64,000 nt of DNA from Alphaproteobacteria bacterium (lineage in GTDB: Bacteria > Pseudomonadota > Alphaproteobacteria > TMED109): NCBI GenBank assembly GCA_022825235.1, contig JAJDYI010000039.1, positions 1 to 64,000 on the forward strand. The letters run 5' to 3'. Below the pieces are notes generated by a model, which had not been told where the DNA came from, did no database searches, and saw only the letters and a program-made list of their open reading frames with translations. Positions 51,997-63,309 of the stretch are shown in pieces (position 1 is the first letter of the stretch; each line of letters begins with the position of its first letter). The position numbers were made by a program, and so were the translations under genes.

Positions 51997-52430
51997 TTGG
52001 TTTTCGGCGTCCCAAGTCGCGAGTACGGAGGCAACTGTGCGATCTGGCCGCTGATGCCCGCGCGGGTCACGATTGCCCGTCGAGCGTCGGGACTTCCGGC
52101 GCCCGTGGCTTTACGGCCGAATACGCCTTGGGGCACTGGGCTCGGCCGTTCACACCGGATGCAACCAGCCGAACGCAAGCCCTGTTGAGCTCCCGCCGTA
52201 GTTATTGAAAACCGCAACGGAGCGGACGGTGGCATGATGGGCTCAGGACAAGGGCACACTTCACTTGACACGTGAACCGGTGGCAATGACAGCCCAGGCA
52301 CACACAGCGGCGGGGCTCGCTGAGCCCACGTTGTCGCCGAACGGCGGGTACCATCGGGTGCGGGGTGCGTTTGGGCCTGGACGCCGGCTGGCTTGGAAGC
52401 TTGGTAGCCGTTCATGCAGGGGAGGGCAGC

Positions 52431-53126
52431 GTGGCCATTAGGGAACCGGCCGGGTCAACGCATCCGCCGTACCGATTTGCCGACTATGCGTCGACGCGGT
52501 TGCGGGCGCCGACGCAGGCTCCACTTTTGGTGCCGGAGTTCTTGCCGGGCGGGACGGGTCCGGCCCCGGCCAGCGCAGCACTTTCCCCGCTTGATGCCGA
52601 TCTCACGAGGAACGGTCGACGCAACGGCGAGCCCATCGGGGAACGGATCAAGGTCACGGGTCAGATTGTCGACGAGGCTGGCCATCCGGTTCCCGGCGCG
52701 CTGGTCGAGATCTGGCAGGCTAACGCTGCTGGCCGGTACGCCCAGCCCACCGATCAGCACGATGCTCCGCTCGATCCAAATTTTCTCGGTGCCGGGCGCT
52801 GCGAGTCCGATGCCTCCGGGCGCTTCGGCTTCCGCACCATCAAGCCCGGTGCGTATCCCTGGCAGAACCACCCCAACGCCTGGCGGCCGAACCACGTCCA
52901 CCTGTCACTGTTCGGACCTGGGTTCGGTTCACGTCTGGTGACGCAGATGTATTTCCCGGGTGACCCGCTTCTTTCCCTCGACCCCATCTTCAACAGCGTG
53001 CCGGAGGATGCCCGCGACCTGCTGGTGGCCCGGTTTGACCTGGCCCAGACCGAGCCCGGCATCGCGCTCGCCTTCCGGTTCGACATTGTCTTGCGCGGTC
53101 CGGAGGCAACGCCGCGCGAGGCGTAG
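52431..53126 (+). CDS. pcaH: Protocatechuate 3,4-dioxygenase beta subunit
   Basis: Catalytic subunit of the intradiol ring-cleavage enzyme that opens protocatechuate to beta-carboxymuconate. The non-haem Fe(III) ligands are visible: Tyr in AAGRYAQPTD, Tyr in KPGAYPWQNH, and the two His in RPNHVHLSLFG. VDEAGHPVPGALVEIWQAN is the conserved strand region. GTG 52431 after GGGGAGGG gives 231 residues; the longer frame from 52365 is unlikely. pcaG follows seven bases later. A decayed copy of this gene is at 45306. Confidence 0.93.
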   Translation: MAIREPAGSTHPPYRFADYASTRLRAPTQAPLLVPEFLPGGTGPAPASAALSPLDADLTRNGRRNGEPIGERIKVTGQIVDEAGHPVPGALVEIWQANAAGRYAQPTDQHDAPLDPNFLGAGRCESDASGRFGFRTIKPGAYPWQNHPNAWRPNHVHLSLFGPGFGSRLVTQMYFPGDPLLSLDPIFNSVPEDARDLLVARFDLAQTEPGIALAFRFDIVLRGPEATPREA

Positions 53127-53133
53127 GGACCCG

Positions 53134-53730
53134 ATGCCGCGACAGACTCCCTCACAGACGATCGGGCCGTTTTTCGGCTTCGGCCTCGTACCGGACCAGT
53201 ACGGCTTTGCGGGAACGGCCGTCGGCGGCGGAACCATGGCAGCGGATCAAGTCCCGGGCCAACGCATCCGCATCGTCGGAAAGGTGTTCGATGGTGCCGG
53301 GACCATGGTTCCCGACGCCCTGATCGAGCTCTGGCAGGCGGATCGAGCAGGCCGCTACGACGGTTCGGCAGGGGAGCCCCAGGATCGCCTGCCCAACGCC
53401 GCGTTCCATGGATTCGGGCGCGTGGGAACCGGGGCCGACCCCGATGGGCGGTTCCTGTTCGAGACCATCAAGCCCGGCAGCGTCGATGGGCTTCAGGCCC
53501 CGCATGTGCACGTGACGCTGTTCATGCGCGGCTTGCTGCGACACGTATGCACGCGCATCTACTTCTCCGACGAGCACGAGGCAAATCTCCGGGACCCGGT
53601 CTTGTGCACGGTGCCCCGCGGCCGCAGGGACACGCTGATTGCCCAGCGCGACGATGCCTTATCGGACCACACGTATAGTTTTGACATTCACATGCAGGGG
53701 GAACGCGAGACCGTCTTTTTCGATGTCTGA
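53134..53730 (+). CDS. pcaG: Protocatechuate 3,4-dioxygenase alpha subunit
   Basis: Structural partner of PcaH (198 residues). It begins PRQTPSQTIGPFFGFGL, the usual PcaG start, and has VPDALIELWQADRAGRYDG and PHVHVTLFMRGLLRHVCTRIYF. It lacks the iron-binding Tyr pair, as expected. ATG 53134 lies seven bases after pcaH; the frame open from 52960 is a shadow of pcaH. pcaB follows after 21 bases. Confidence 0.93.
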   Translation: MPRQTPSQTIGPFFGFGLVPDQYGFAGTAVGGGTMAADQVPGQRIRIVGKVFDGAGTMVPDALIELWQADRAGRYDGSAGEPQDRLPNAAFHGFGRVGTGADPDGRFLFETIKPGSVDGLQAPHVHVTLFMRGLLRHVCTRIYFSDEHEANLRDPVLCTVPRGRRDTLIAQRDDALSDHTYSFDIHMQGERETVFFDV

Positions 53731-53751
53731 GTTGCCTGGAGTCGCACCTGC

Positions 53752-56324
<2,573 letters not shown>

Positions 56325-56329
56325 AGGCG

Positions 56330-57322
56330 ATGGAGACCGTCGGGCCGGCAGTCGCGTTTCCGGAGTTTCATCCGCGGCTCCCGTGGTGGTCCGGCGACTT
56401 GCAGACCTGTCGGAACCACCTGGCGGGACGTCCTGTCGATCTGGCGGAATTCAAGAGCCGTCGCTTGCAGATGCCAACGTCGGACCGGTCGGGCGACCAT
56501 CAGCAGGGGGTGCTGAGTTTGCCCGCGGGGGATGCCGTCCGCCCGCTGCTCATCCTGCTGCATGGGCTGAGCGGGTCCGAAGACAGCTACTACCTGCGCG
56601 CCAGCGCCCGCTATTTCCTTGATCACGGGTACCCGGTGCTGCGCATCAATCTCCGCGGGGCCGGGCCGTCCCGGACGGCCTGCAAGGTGCGCTACTGCGC
56701 GGGCAGCAGCCGGGACCTTGCGGATGTGATCGACCACCTTCCGGCGGAACTGGTGCGCGGCGGCGTGTTGGTGATGGGCTTTTCGCTGGGTGCCAACATC
56801 TTGCTGAAGTTCCTGGGTGAATCCGGGAAGGCCCGGACGCGCGTGCGGGCCGCAGTGGCGGTGTCCGCTCCAATCGATCTGGGTGCCACCTGCCGCAACA
56901 TCCTCCGGACACGGAACATCGGGTACCACCGCTGGTTTCTTTCGCAGATGAAGGCGGAAGCATTGGCGCCCGCCGTCCCGCTCGACGCTCCTCAACGAAC
57001 TGCGGTTGCGCAGGCGCGGACGATTTACGAGTTTGACGACCGTTTCGTCGCGCCCAGTCATGGGTATGCGAATGCTGACGACTTCTACCGACGGTGCTCG
57101 GCCAAGGAGTTCCTGAGCGGGATCAAGGCGCCGACCCTGGTGATAGCCGCCCAGGACGACCCCCTGGTCCCGTTTGCGCCGTATCGAGCCCAGGACTGGC
57201 GGCTGGCCCCGTCCGTGACGTGCCTGTTTCCGCCCTGGGGCGGGCACGTCGGCTTTCACGGCCGAGCGTCGCGCACGCCGTGGCACGACCGCTGCGCCAT
57301 GCAGTGGTTGCAGCGGTGGTGA
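56330..57322 (+). CDS. Alpha/beta hydrolase, YheT-like
   Basis: A 330-residue alpha/beta hydrolase of the YheT/EstYheT type. The nucleophile Ser is in VMGFSLGANILLKFLGE, the oxyanion region in LLHGLSGSEDS, and the likely Asp in AAQDDPLVPF, with a His in GGHVGFHG. It is transcribed immediately after pobA, so it may split esters of hydroxybenzoates, but the family includes general carboxylesterases and no substrate can be read. Confidence 0.82.
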   Translation: METVGPAVAFPEFHPRLPWWSGDLQTCRNHLAGRPVDLAEFKSRRLQMPTSDRSGDHQQGVLSLPAGDAVRPLLILLHGLSGSEDSYYLRASARYFLDHGYPVLRINLRGAGPSRTACKVRYCAGSSRDLADVIDHLPAELVRGGVLVMGFSLGANILLKFLGESGKARTRVRAAVAVSAPIDLGATCRNILRTRNIGYHRWFLSQMKAEALAPAVPLDAPQRTAVAQARTIYEFDDRFVAPSHGYANADDFYRRCSAKEFLSGIKAPTLVIAAQDDPLVPFAPYRAQDWRLAPSVTCLFPPWGGHVGFHGRASRTPWHDRCAMQWLQRW

Positions 57323-57442
57323 AGCTCGTCGAAGACGGAGAGGAGCATGTCGGGCACCGAAACCACTCAAGGAAAGCGACGCGCGCTTCCGGTCTGAGGC
57401 AGGGGGTCTGAAGGCCCTCATGGGACGCTTTTGCCCGAGGTC

Positions 57443-57467
57443 CGCTGCCGTCCGTTCGGAGGCAGCG
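57443..57467 (+). terminator. Stem-loop after the hydrolase gene
   Basis: CGCTGCC-g-TCC with GTTC loop and GGA-GGCAGCG forms a ten-pair stem with one bulge in the 263-base gap between the hydrolase and the RraA-like gene. No T tract follows, so it could be a stalling or 3'-end-stabilising structure. Confidence 0.4.
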
Positions 57468-57585
57468 AAGCCAGGGTCGGGGACCAAGCGTTTTCGTCAA
57501 GGTGGCCCCGTGCCGACCCTCTTGTGCTGGGGGATGTGCTACTCAATCATCTCCCGTTGCAAGGCTGATGCCGGGGACCCGTTCA

Positions 57586-58293
57586 ATGAATGACGAACTG
57601 CGCAATGCGTTAACTGCCTGTTCGACCGCGACCATCACCATGCAGTTGCTGAAGCGCGGACTCCGGGCAACGGCAATGAGCGGTGTCGCGCCGCTGGCAA
57701 ACGGGCAGGGACGGGTCGTCGGCGAGGCCTATACCGTCAGGTTCATTCCCATGCGCGAGGACCTCTCGGCACCGGCGAACCTGGGTGCCAGGGAGAACCC
57801 GCAACGCCGCGCGATCGAAGAATGTCCCCCGGGAGCCATCCTCGTCATGGATGGTCTCGGGAATCGCAACGCCGGGACTCTCGGCGACATCTTGGCGGAA
57901 CGCCTGCGGGTGCGCGGCGTTGCTGCCTGCGTGACCGACAGCGCGGTAAGGGATGCGGAAGCCGTCGTGGCGACCGGCTTTCCCGTGTGGTGTGGCGGGC
58001 GGGCGGCACCCCCCAACAACAGCGGCCTCGCGATGGGCGATCTGCAGACCCCGATCGGCTGCGGCGGCGTGGCGGTCATTCCGGGAGATGTCCTGGTTTG
58101 CGACGGTGACGGCGTGGCGGTCATTCCTAGGACGATGGTCGAGAGTGTTGCCGCCGATGCCGTCGAGCAGGAGCAGGTGGAAACTTTCGTGCTGGAACGC
58201 ATCCGCGCGGGTCATGCCGTTCCCGGCACCTATCCGCCCAACGACGAGACCATGGCAGCATACGAGCTTTGGAAGCGAAAGCAGACCTCATAG
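57586..58293 (+). CDS. RraA-family aldolase-like protein
   Basis: A 235-residue member of the RraA/CHA-aldolase family, which includes 4-carboxy-4-hydroxy-2-oxoadipate aldolase and oxaloacetate decarboxylase. The conserved pyruvate-metal pocket is visible: GTLGDILAERLRVRG followed about 10 residues later by DSAVRD (G-x20-RD pattern), and VIPGDVLVCDGDGVAVIP. In this aromatic-degradation setting an aldolase/decarboxylase role is likelier than RNase E inhibition. ATG 57586 preferred over an in-frame ATG at 57568. Confidence 0.8.
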   Translation: MNDELRNALTACSTATITMQLLKRGLRATAMSGVAPLANGQGRVVGEAYTVRFIPMREDLSAPANLGARENPQRRAIEECPPGAILVMDGLGNRNAGTLGDILAERLRVRGVAACVTDSAVRDAEAVVATGFPVWCGGRAAPPNNSGLAMGDLQTPIGCGGVAVIPGDVLVCDGDGVAVIPRTMVESVAADAVEQEQVETFVLERIRAGHAVPGTYPPNDETMAAYELWKRKQTS

Positions 58294-58603
58294 GCCACGA
58301 CCGCGATCCACCGGGATTCTGGCCCTGGCGCAGATGGCCTCACGGCGGGCGCGACAAGAGACCGGTCACGGTTACCGCGGATTTACCCCTGGAATCGGCC
58401 AGGCGGAAGGCATGAGGGCCGGATGGTCGCCGGCTGTCGTCGAAGAACCCCGCCGACACGTTCCTCCCTCAGCAACGTGGAATCCGGCGAACGCAATCAG
58501 GTGCAGCTCGGGGGTCTGATCCGGGCGGCTTTACCAGCGTTGCACGATTGCGCGACAATGCCCCGTATGGGCGGGGAGGTGCGGATCCAGACAGGAGGCC
58601 ACC
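58294..58603. other. Intergenic region before the AlkB-like gene
   Basis: About 310 bases without a convincing frame. A strong ribosome-binding site, AGGAGG, lies eight bases before the next ATG. No clear promoter pair or repeat was seen. Confidence 0.4.
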
Positions 58604-61072
58604 ATGGCTGAGAGTGTTGTCGAGTCAGGCGTGCCCGCCGGAGGAACACCGACTGCCGGCAACTTCATTGAGCCGTCGTTCTGGAACGCGCTCCCGCACT
58701 TTTTGCCCTTGGCGATCTTCCCGCTGATCTTCAATGCCGCCGTCTTCGGTGGCTGGTGGTTCGTGGCCCCGTTCATCTTTTTCATGTTGGCGGGCCCCCT
58801 GGACATTGCGCTGGGCGTGGACGAACGAAACATGGACCCGGCGCGGACGTCCGAACGGCGTCTGCTCTGGCACAACCTGCCTGTGTGGGCATGGGCATTT
58901 CTCTGGCCGGTCACCCTTGTATTTGGTCTCTGGCAGATCCTCGTGGCCGACCATTTCGCCACCTGGGAGGCGGCGCTGATGGTGCTCGTGCTGGCGGTGG
59001 AGGCCCAGGCGGTCTTCATCGTTGGCCACGAACTGATCCACCGTCGCACCGTATGGGAGCGCCGTCTCGGCGAATTCCTGCTCGCTTCCGCTTCGTACCC
59101 GCACTACGCCACCGAACACGTCTACATCCACCATGCCCTGGTGGGCACGCCGTTCGACGTGGGTTCCGCTCCGAAGGGCCAGGGTCTGTGGCAGTACTTC
59201 CCTCGCGAGGTCGTCAGCAACATTTTCGGTGCATGGCGCGTGGCCCGCGAGCGGTTGGCCCGTCGCGGGTTGCCGACTTGGCATCACACGAATCCGTTCT
59301 GGCGGTACGGGCTCGAGACGGCGTTCTGGTACCTGCTGATCTACTGGATGGGCGGCCCCTGGGCGATCCTGGTCTTCGCCATCTTGTGTCTTGGCGTGGT
59401 CCTCTCCATGAAGATCAGCAACTACATCCAGCACTATGGCCTGCGTCGTGTCCGCTTGCCCAACGGCCGCTTCGAGCGGGTACAGCCCCGGCATTCCTGG
59501 AGCGCCAACTGCCGGTTCAGCAACTGGATGTTCTACAACATGCAGCGGCATCCGGATCACCACGCAGTGGCAAGCCGGCACTATGCGCTCCTGCAGCATT
59601 ACGGTGAGGATGAATCACCGCAGCTGCCCGGCAGCTACGCCAAGATGTTCAACCTGGCGGTACGGCCGCGCCGCTGGTTCGAGACCATGGACCCGCTGGT
59701 CGATCGCTGGCGCGCGCACTTCTACCCGGAAATCGACGACTGGAGCGCCTACGACAGCGCGGTATCCGCCGCCCGTCCGGAGGCGTTTGATGCCATCGTC
59801 GAGATCTTTGGTGCCGCCCCACGTCTCGCACGGCGCATGGAACGAAATCCGGAGCTGCTCGACACCCTGCAGGAGAGGGAATTCACCGATCTCGACCTGC
59901 CGGCGGGCTTCGGACCGGACCCGGCCAGCGAGGCGATCGCCCGCCGCGGCCTGACCCGGATCTACTGGACGCGCGAACTCGGCGTGCCTGAGATGCGCGA
60001 ACAGATCGCCGAACTGCCGTTCCAGGATGCTAGCGACGCGGTCGAGGTCGTGCGGAACTGGTCGAACGACAAGACCTTTCAGGTGGGGGTCCACACCTTG
60101 CGGGGGAATCTCTCACCGATCGAGGCCGAAACGGCCCTGTCACATGTCGCGGAAGCTTCTGTGACTGCCGTGCTGGACATCGTTCACGATGAATTTGCCG
60201 ACCAGCGTGGCGCGGGCGCCGGCGGAGTCGCCGCCGTGGCGCTGGGCGACCTTGCGAGCAGGGAGGTGGCGCCAGGCCACAGGCTCAACGTGCTGTTCGT
60301 GTACGAGGGGGGGCGCCCGGAGTACTACGACGCGCTTTGCCGCCGGTTTGCCAAGGCGTTTCTTGCCCTGTCCGCGAACAGCCTGCTGTTTGCACCGATG
60401 GCGAACGGTGTGAACGAACCGCCTGTGCGTTCGATCGCCGAGTTCATCGGGCACTGCCGAACGGGTGCTACCTCCGGCGAGCTGCTCGACCTGCTGCGAA
60501 CGCGGTGCCTCCTCGAGGTTGGCAGCTCCGACGTGGGGAGACGGTTCGACGAAGCACGACGCGAGGTCATGTCAGACGCATCCGCGCGCGGGAAACCGAG
60601 CGAGGCACTGCGTCAGGCTGGCGGCGACGTCGATGCAGGCAGCCTCACGTCGGTGATCGTCGGTCGAGGGGGCTTCCGCGATGTGGAACGCTGCGCGCAA
60701 TGGCTGCGACTGCAGCACTTCGGCGACGTTCCCGACCATGCGGGCACCGCCGTTTCCGTGTTCGAGATGGCGGGCGAGCGCGGTTGGGCCACCGACGAGA
60801 GCGCGAGGCAGTTGGTGGAAGCAGCCACCATGTGGCGGACCCTGAGGGGAGCCCTTCGTCTGGCCACGGAGTCGGACGCCGAGATCGATTCCCTGGGGTC
60901 CGGGGCCAAGGCAGTGCTCGCGCGATCCTGCGGTACCGACGACTTCGAGGGGCTGATGAAGGCGATCACCGGTACGGCGGAGCGCGCCGCCCGCGCGATC
61001 GACGAGCTCCGCGGCACGGGCGTTGCCGCGACGGCGGGCGACTCCGCCGAGGACTTGCCGGCCCGGTCCTGA
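58604..61072 (+). CDS. AlkB-type membrane di-iron monooxygenase fused to a degenerate GlnE-like domain
   Basis: An 822-residue fusion. Residues 1-400 match AlkB-type alkane/aryl hydroxylases: hydrophobic spans and the His boxes GHELIHRR (His142, His146), EHVYIHH (His172, His176, His177), NYIQHYGL (His277) and MQRHPDHH (His316, His319, His320). From about 440 the sequence follows glutamine synthetase adenylyltransferase (GlnE): QVGVHTLRGNLSPIEAE, AVALGDLASREV and GRGGFRDVERCAQWLRL. The nucleotidyltransferase motif that should read G-S-D-L-D is GHRLN at 558-562, lacking both metal-binding Asp, so adenylylation is unlikely. It may be a ligand-sensing or regulatory tail. Start fixed by the AGGAGG site. 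Confidence 0.85.
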   Translation: MAESVVESGVPAGGTPTAGNFIEPSFWNALPHFLPLAIFPLIFNAAVFGGWWFVAPFIFFMLAGPLDIALGVDERNMDPARTSERRLLWHNLPVWAWAFLWPVTLVFGLWQILVADHFATWEAALMVLVLAVEAQAVFIVGHELIHRRTVWERRLGEFLLASASYPHYATEHVYIHHALVGTPFDVGSAPKGQGLWQYFPREVVSNIFGAWRVARERLARRGLPTWHHTNPFWRYGLETAFWYLLIYWMGGPWAILVFAILCLGVVLSMKISNYIQHYGLRRVRLPNGRFERVQPRHSWSANCRFSNWMFYNMQRHPDHHAVASRHYALLQHYGEDESPQLPGSYAKMFNLAVRPRRWFETMDPLVDRWRAHFYPEIDDWSAYDSAVSAARPEAFDAIVEIFGAAPRLARRMERNPELLDTLQEREFTDLDLPAGFGPDPASEAIARRGLTRIYWTRELGVPEMREQIAELPFQDASDAVEVVRNWSNDKTFQVGVHTLRGNLSPIEAETALSHVAEASVTAVLDIVHDEFADQRGAGAGGVAAVALGDLASREVAPGHRLNVLFVYEGGRPEYYDALCRRFAKAFLALSANSLLFAPMANGVNEPPVRSIAEFIGHCRTGATSGELLDLLRTRCLLEVGSSDVGRRFDEARREVMSDASARGKPSEALRQAGGDVDAGSLTSVIVGRGGFRDVERCAQWLRLQHFGDVPDHAGTAVSVFEMAGERGWATDESARQLVEAATMWRTLRGALRLATESDAEIDSLGSGAKAVLARSCGTDDFEGLMKAITGTAERAARAIDELRGTGVAATAGDSAEDLPARS

Positions 61073-61300
61073 ATGCCGCCACCGTCCGGCGGCCCGGACC
61101 GTCTTCTCGTTGGCCGCGTTCGCCCTCGCCGAGGGGCTGGTTCCCGTCTACGGCCATCTGCGGGCGCCATGCCGCCCGACCCGCGCGAGTCCGGTCCCCG
61201 GCCGGGCGCAGCTTGCCCGACCGCGACCGGAAGTGCGCGGGCCCACCACCGCGCGACGCCCTCACGCACGGGACCCGGCTTGGCCTGAGGGCAGAGCGCT

Positions 61301-61990
61301 TTAGGCAGGTCCGGAACGGTCGCGGGTCGGAGGACCCAGGCTGATCTTGGGCTCCGTGCCGTTGAGCAGGCGCCGGATGTTGGCGTGGTGGCGCAGGGCG
61401 ACGAGTAGCGCAATCAGCAGCAGCGCAGGCAGGTGCGCGGGGTCTCCCGGAAGGTCGATCGGGAGGAAACCGGCCCGCTGGAGTGCCAGCATCCCCCAGA
61501 GAAGCACGGGCGCGCCCACCACCACCGCACCCAGCGCACCGACCGAGGACCTGCGGGAAATTGCCACGAGCGCGACCCAGGCAACGCCCGAGGGCAGCGC
61601 CACCGGCCATGCCAAGGCCAGCAAGGTGCCGTACGTGGTGGCGACCCCCTTGCCGCCGCGAAAGCGAAGCCACACCGGAAACATGTGTGCGACCACGGCG
61701 GTCAGGGCGGCCCAGCCTGCCGGTTCAGGGCCAAACCGCGCGGCCAGCATCACGGCCAGCGTTCCCTTGCCCGCGTCCAGGACGAGGGTCGCGAGCGCCA
61801 GTCCGCGACGGCCGGTGCGCAGCACATTGGTCGCCCCGATGTTGCCCGACCCGCCCCGGCGGACGTCGCCGACGCCGGCGAGACGACCCAGGATCAGGCC
61901 GAAGGGGATGGATCCCAGGAGATAGGCCGGGACCAGCACGGTCGCCCAGTACGCGATCTGGCTCCAGCCAAGCGCCACGTCCGGGGTCAC
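61301..61990 (-). CDS. plsY: Glycerol-3-phosphate acyltransferase PlsY
   Basis: Inner-membrane acyl-phosphate:glycerol-3-phosphate acyltransferase (229 residues), the first step of phospholipid synthesis. Conserved motifs: YLLGSIPFGLILGR, GSGNIGATNVLR and RFRGGKGVATTYG, the three substrate loops. GTG 61990 overlaps the pyrC stop as GTGA, showing tight coupling. In alphaproteobacteria dprA then topA follow on this strand; here the next gene on the strand is 10 kb or more away. Confidence 0.93.
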   Translation of the reverse strand: MTPDVALGWSQIAYWATVLVPAYLLGSIPFGLILGRLAGVGDVRRGGSGNIGATNVLRTGRRGLALATLVLDAGKGTLAVMLAARFGPEPAGWAALTAVVAHMFPVWLRFRGGKGVATTYGTLLALAWPVALPSGVAWVALVAISRRSSVGALGAVVVGAPVLLWGMLALQRAGFLPIDLPGDPAHLPALLLIALLVALRHHANIRRLLNGTEPKISLGPPTRDRSGPA

Positions 61991-63309
61991 TGCTCGCCTC
62001 CGAAGACCGGTCGTCCGTCGACCACGGTGCGGATCGCCTTGCCGCGCACCGGATGCGCGGTATAGGGCGCATTCTGCGACTTGCTGCGGAACTCCTTGGC
62101 GTCCAGCACCCAGGCACGATCGAGATCCAGGAGGACGAGATCGGCCGCCTCGCCGGCGGCCAGGCGCCCGCCCGGCACCCCGAAGATGGCGGCAGGTCCG
62201 CTGGTGACACGCTGCAGGAGCTCCAGCAGCGACATGCGGCCCGAATGCACGAACTCGAGCGACAGCGGCAGCACGGTTTCCAGGGCGGCCATCCCGAACG
62301 CCGCCTGTTCGAACGGCTGGCGCTTGCTGTCCTCGTGATGGGGCGAATGGTCGCTGGCGATCACGTCGATCACGCCGTCCACGACGGCATCGGCGATGGC
62401 CGCCCGGTCGGCCTCGACGCGCAGGGGCGGCGACACCTTGGCGAAGGTTCGCCAGCCCTCGACTTCGCTCTCTGTCAGCGAGAAGTAGTGGGGCGCTGTC
62501 CCGGCGGTCACGGAGACTCCGCGTTCCTTGGCCGCCCGCACGGCCGCTACCGCCCCCCGCGTCGAGAGGATCGGAAAATGGATGCGCGCCCCCGCCGCTT
62601 CCGCCAGCCGAAGGTCGCGCTCGACCAGAATCGTTTCGGCGATCGGAGGACGGCTCGGGAGGCCGAGGCGGGTGGCCAGCGGACCCGCGTTCATGGTGCC
62701 GTTGTCAGTCAGGGTGGGGTGCTCGGGATGCTGGACGAGCAGCAGGTCAAGCGAGCGCGCGTACTTGAGCGCGCGGAACATCAGGCCTGCGTTCTCGACG
62801 GCACGGTTGGCGTCCGTGAACGCCAGCACCCCGCTCTCGGCGAGCAGCCCCATTTCGGTCAGTTGCCGGCCTTGGCTCCCGACGGTGATGGCGGCGCTCG
62901 CGTAGACCTTGACGAGGCTGGTCTCGCGTGCGCGCCGGCTGATGAACTCCACTTCGGCCACGCCGTCGATGACCGGGTCTGTATCGGGCGTGCAGAGAAT
63001 GCTGGTGATCCCGCCCGCCGCTGCCGCCCGGCTTGCGGTAAACAGGGTCTCCTGGTGTTCCGCGCCGGGCTCGCGGAGATGGGCCCGCGTGTCGATCAGT
63101 CCCGGGGCCAGCACGAGGCCTGCGCAATCGATGTGGACCGCGTCTTCCGGCGGTCCTTCGGCAAACAGTCCGGGGCCGACGTCGATGATCTTCTTGCCTT
63201 CGGTGAGCAGCCCTCCCTGCGCGTCGAGGCCGGACGCCGGGTCGACGAGGCGCGCGCCGATGTAAGCCGTCCGCCTTGGCGGGGCGCGGAACTGCCGGGC
63301 CGCCGTCAG
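61987..63309 (-). CDS. pyrC: Dihydroorotase-like PyrC with apparent CTG start
   Basis: About 440 residues of the class I dihydroorotase/PyrC' type that pairs with PyrB. The N-terminal beta-sandwich segment ([26 protein letters not shown]) lies upstream of the first GTG at 63114; no ATG, GTG or TTG exists in frame above that, but CTG 63309 overlaps the pyrB stop as CTGA, matching the GTGA overlap with plsY below. The metal motif HxH reads as R-A-H ([13 protein letters not shown]), while [13 protein letters not shown] and [10 protein letters not shown] are kept. It may therefore be a non-catalytic PyrC as in other pyrBC pairs. The start is inferred. Confidence 0.8.
   Translation of the reverse strand: MTAARQFRAPPRRTAYIGARLVDPASGLDAQGGLLTEGKKIIDVGPGLFAEGPPEDAVHIDCAGLVLAPGLIDTRAHLREPGAEHQETLFTASRAAAAGGITSILCTPDTDPVIDGVAEVEFISRRARETSLVKVYASAAITVGSQGRQLTEMGLLAESGVLAFTDANRAVENAGLMFRALKYARSLDLLLVQHPEHPTLTDNGTMNAGPLATRLGLPSRPPIAETILVERDLRLAEAAGARIHFPILSTRGAVAAVRAAKERGVSVTAGTAPHYFSLTESEVEGWRTFAKVSPPLRVEADRAAIADAVVDGVIDVIASDHSPHHEDSKRQPFEQAAFGMAALETVLPLSLEFVHSGRMSLLELLQRVTSGPAAIFGVPGGRLAAGEAADLVLLDLDRAWVLDAKEFRSKSQNAPYTAHPVRGKAIRTVVDGRPVFGGEQ

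Larger units (their letters stand above)
51758..52430. other. Divergent region between the RiPP cluster and the pca genes
   Basis: About 670 bases containing the paired repeats and the hairpin listed separately. No recognisable protein remains, though the region 51900-52200 has coding-like composition on both strands. The pcaH promoter and perhaps a lost gene would be here. This is the internal boundary of the two modules. Confidence 0.45.

Noticed and set aside
61073..61300. Possible dprA remnant between the AlkB fusion and plsY
   Set aside because: Translation of the minus strand gives Pro/Arg-rich sequence with no DprA Rossmann motif.
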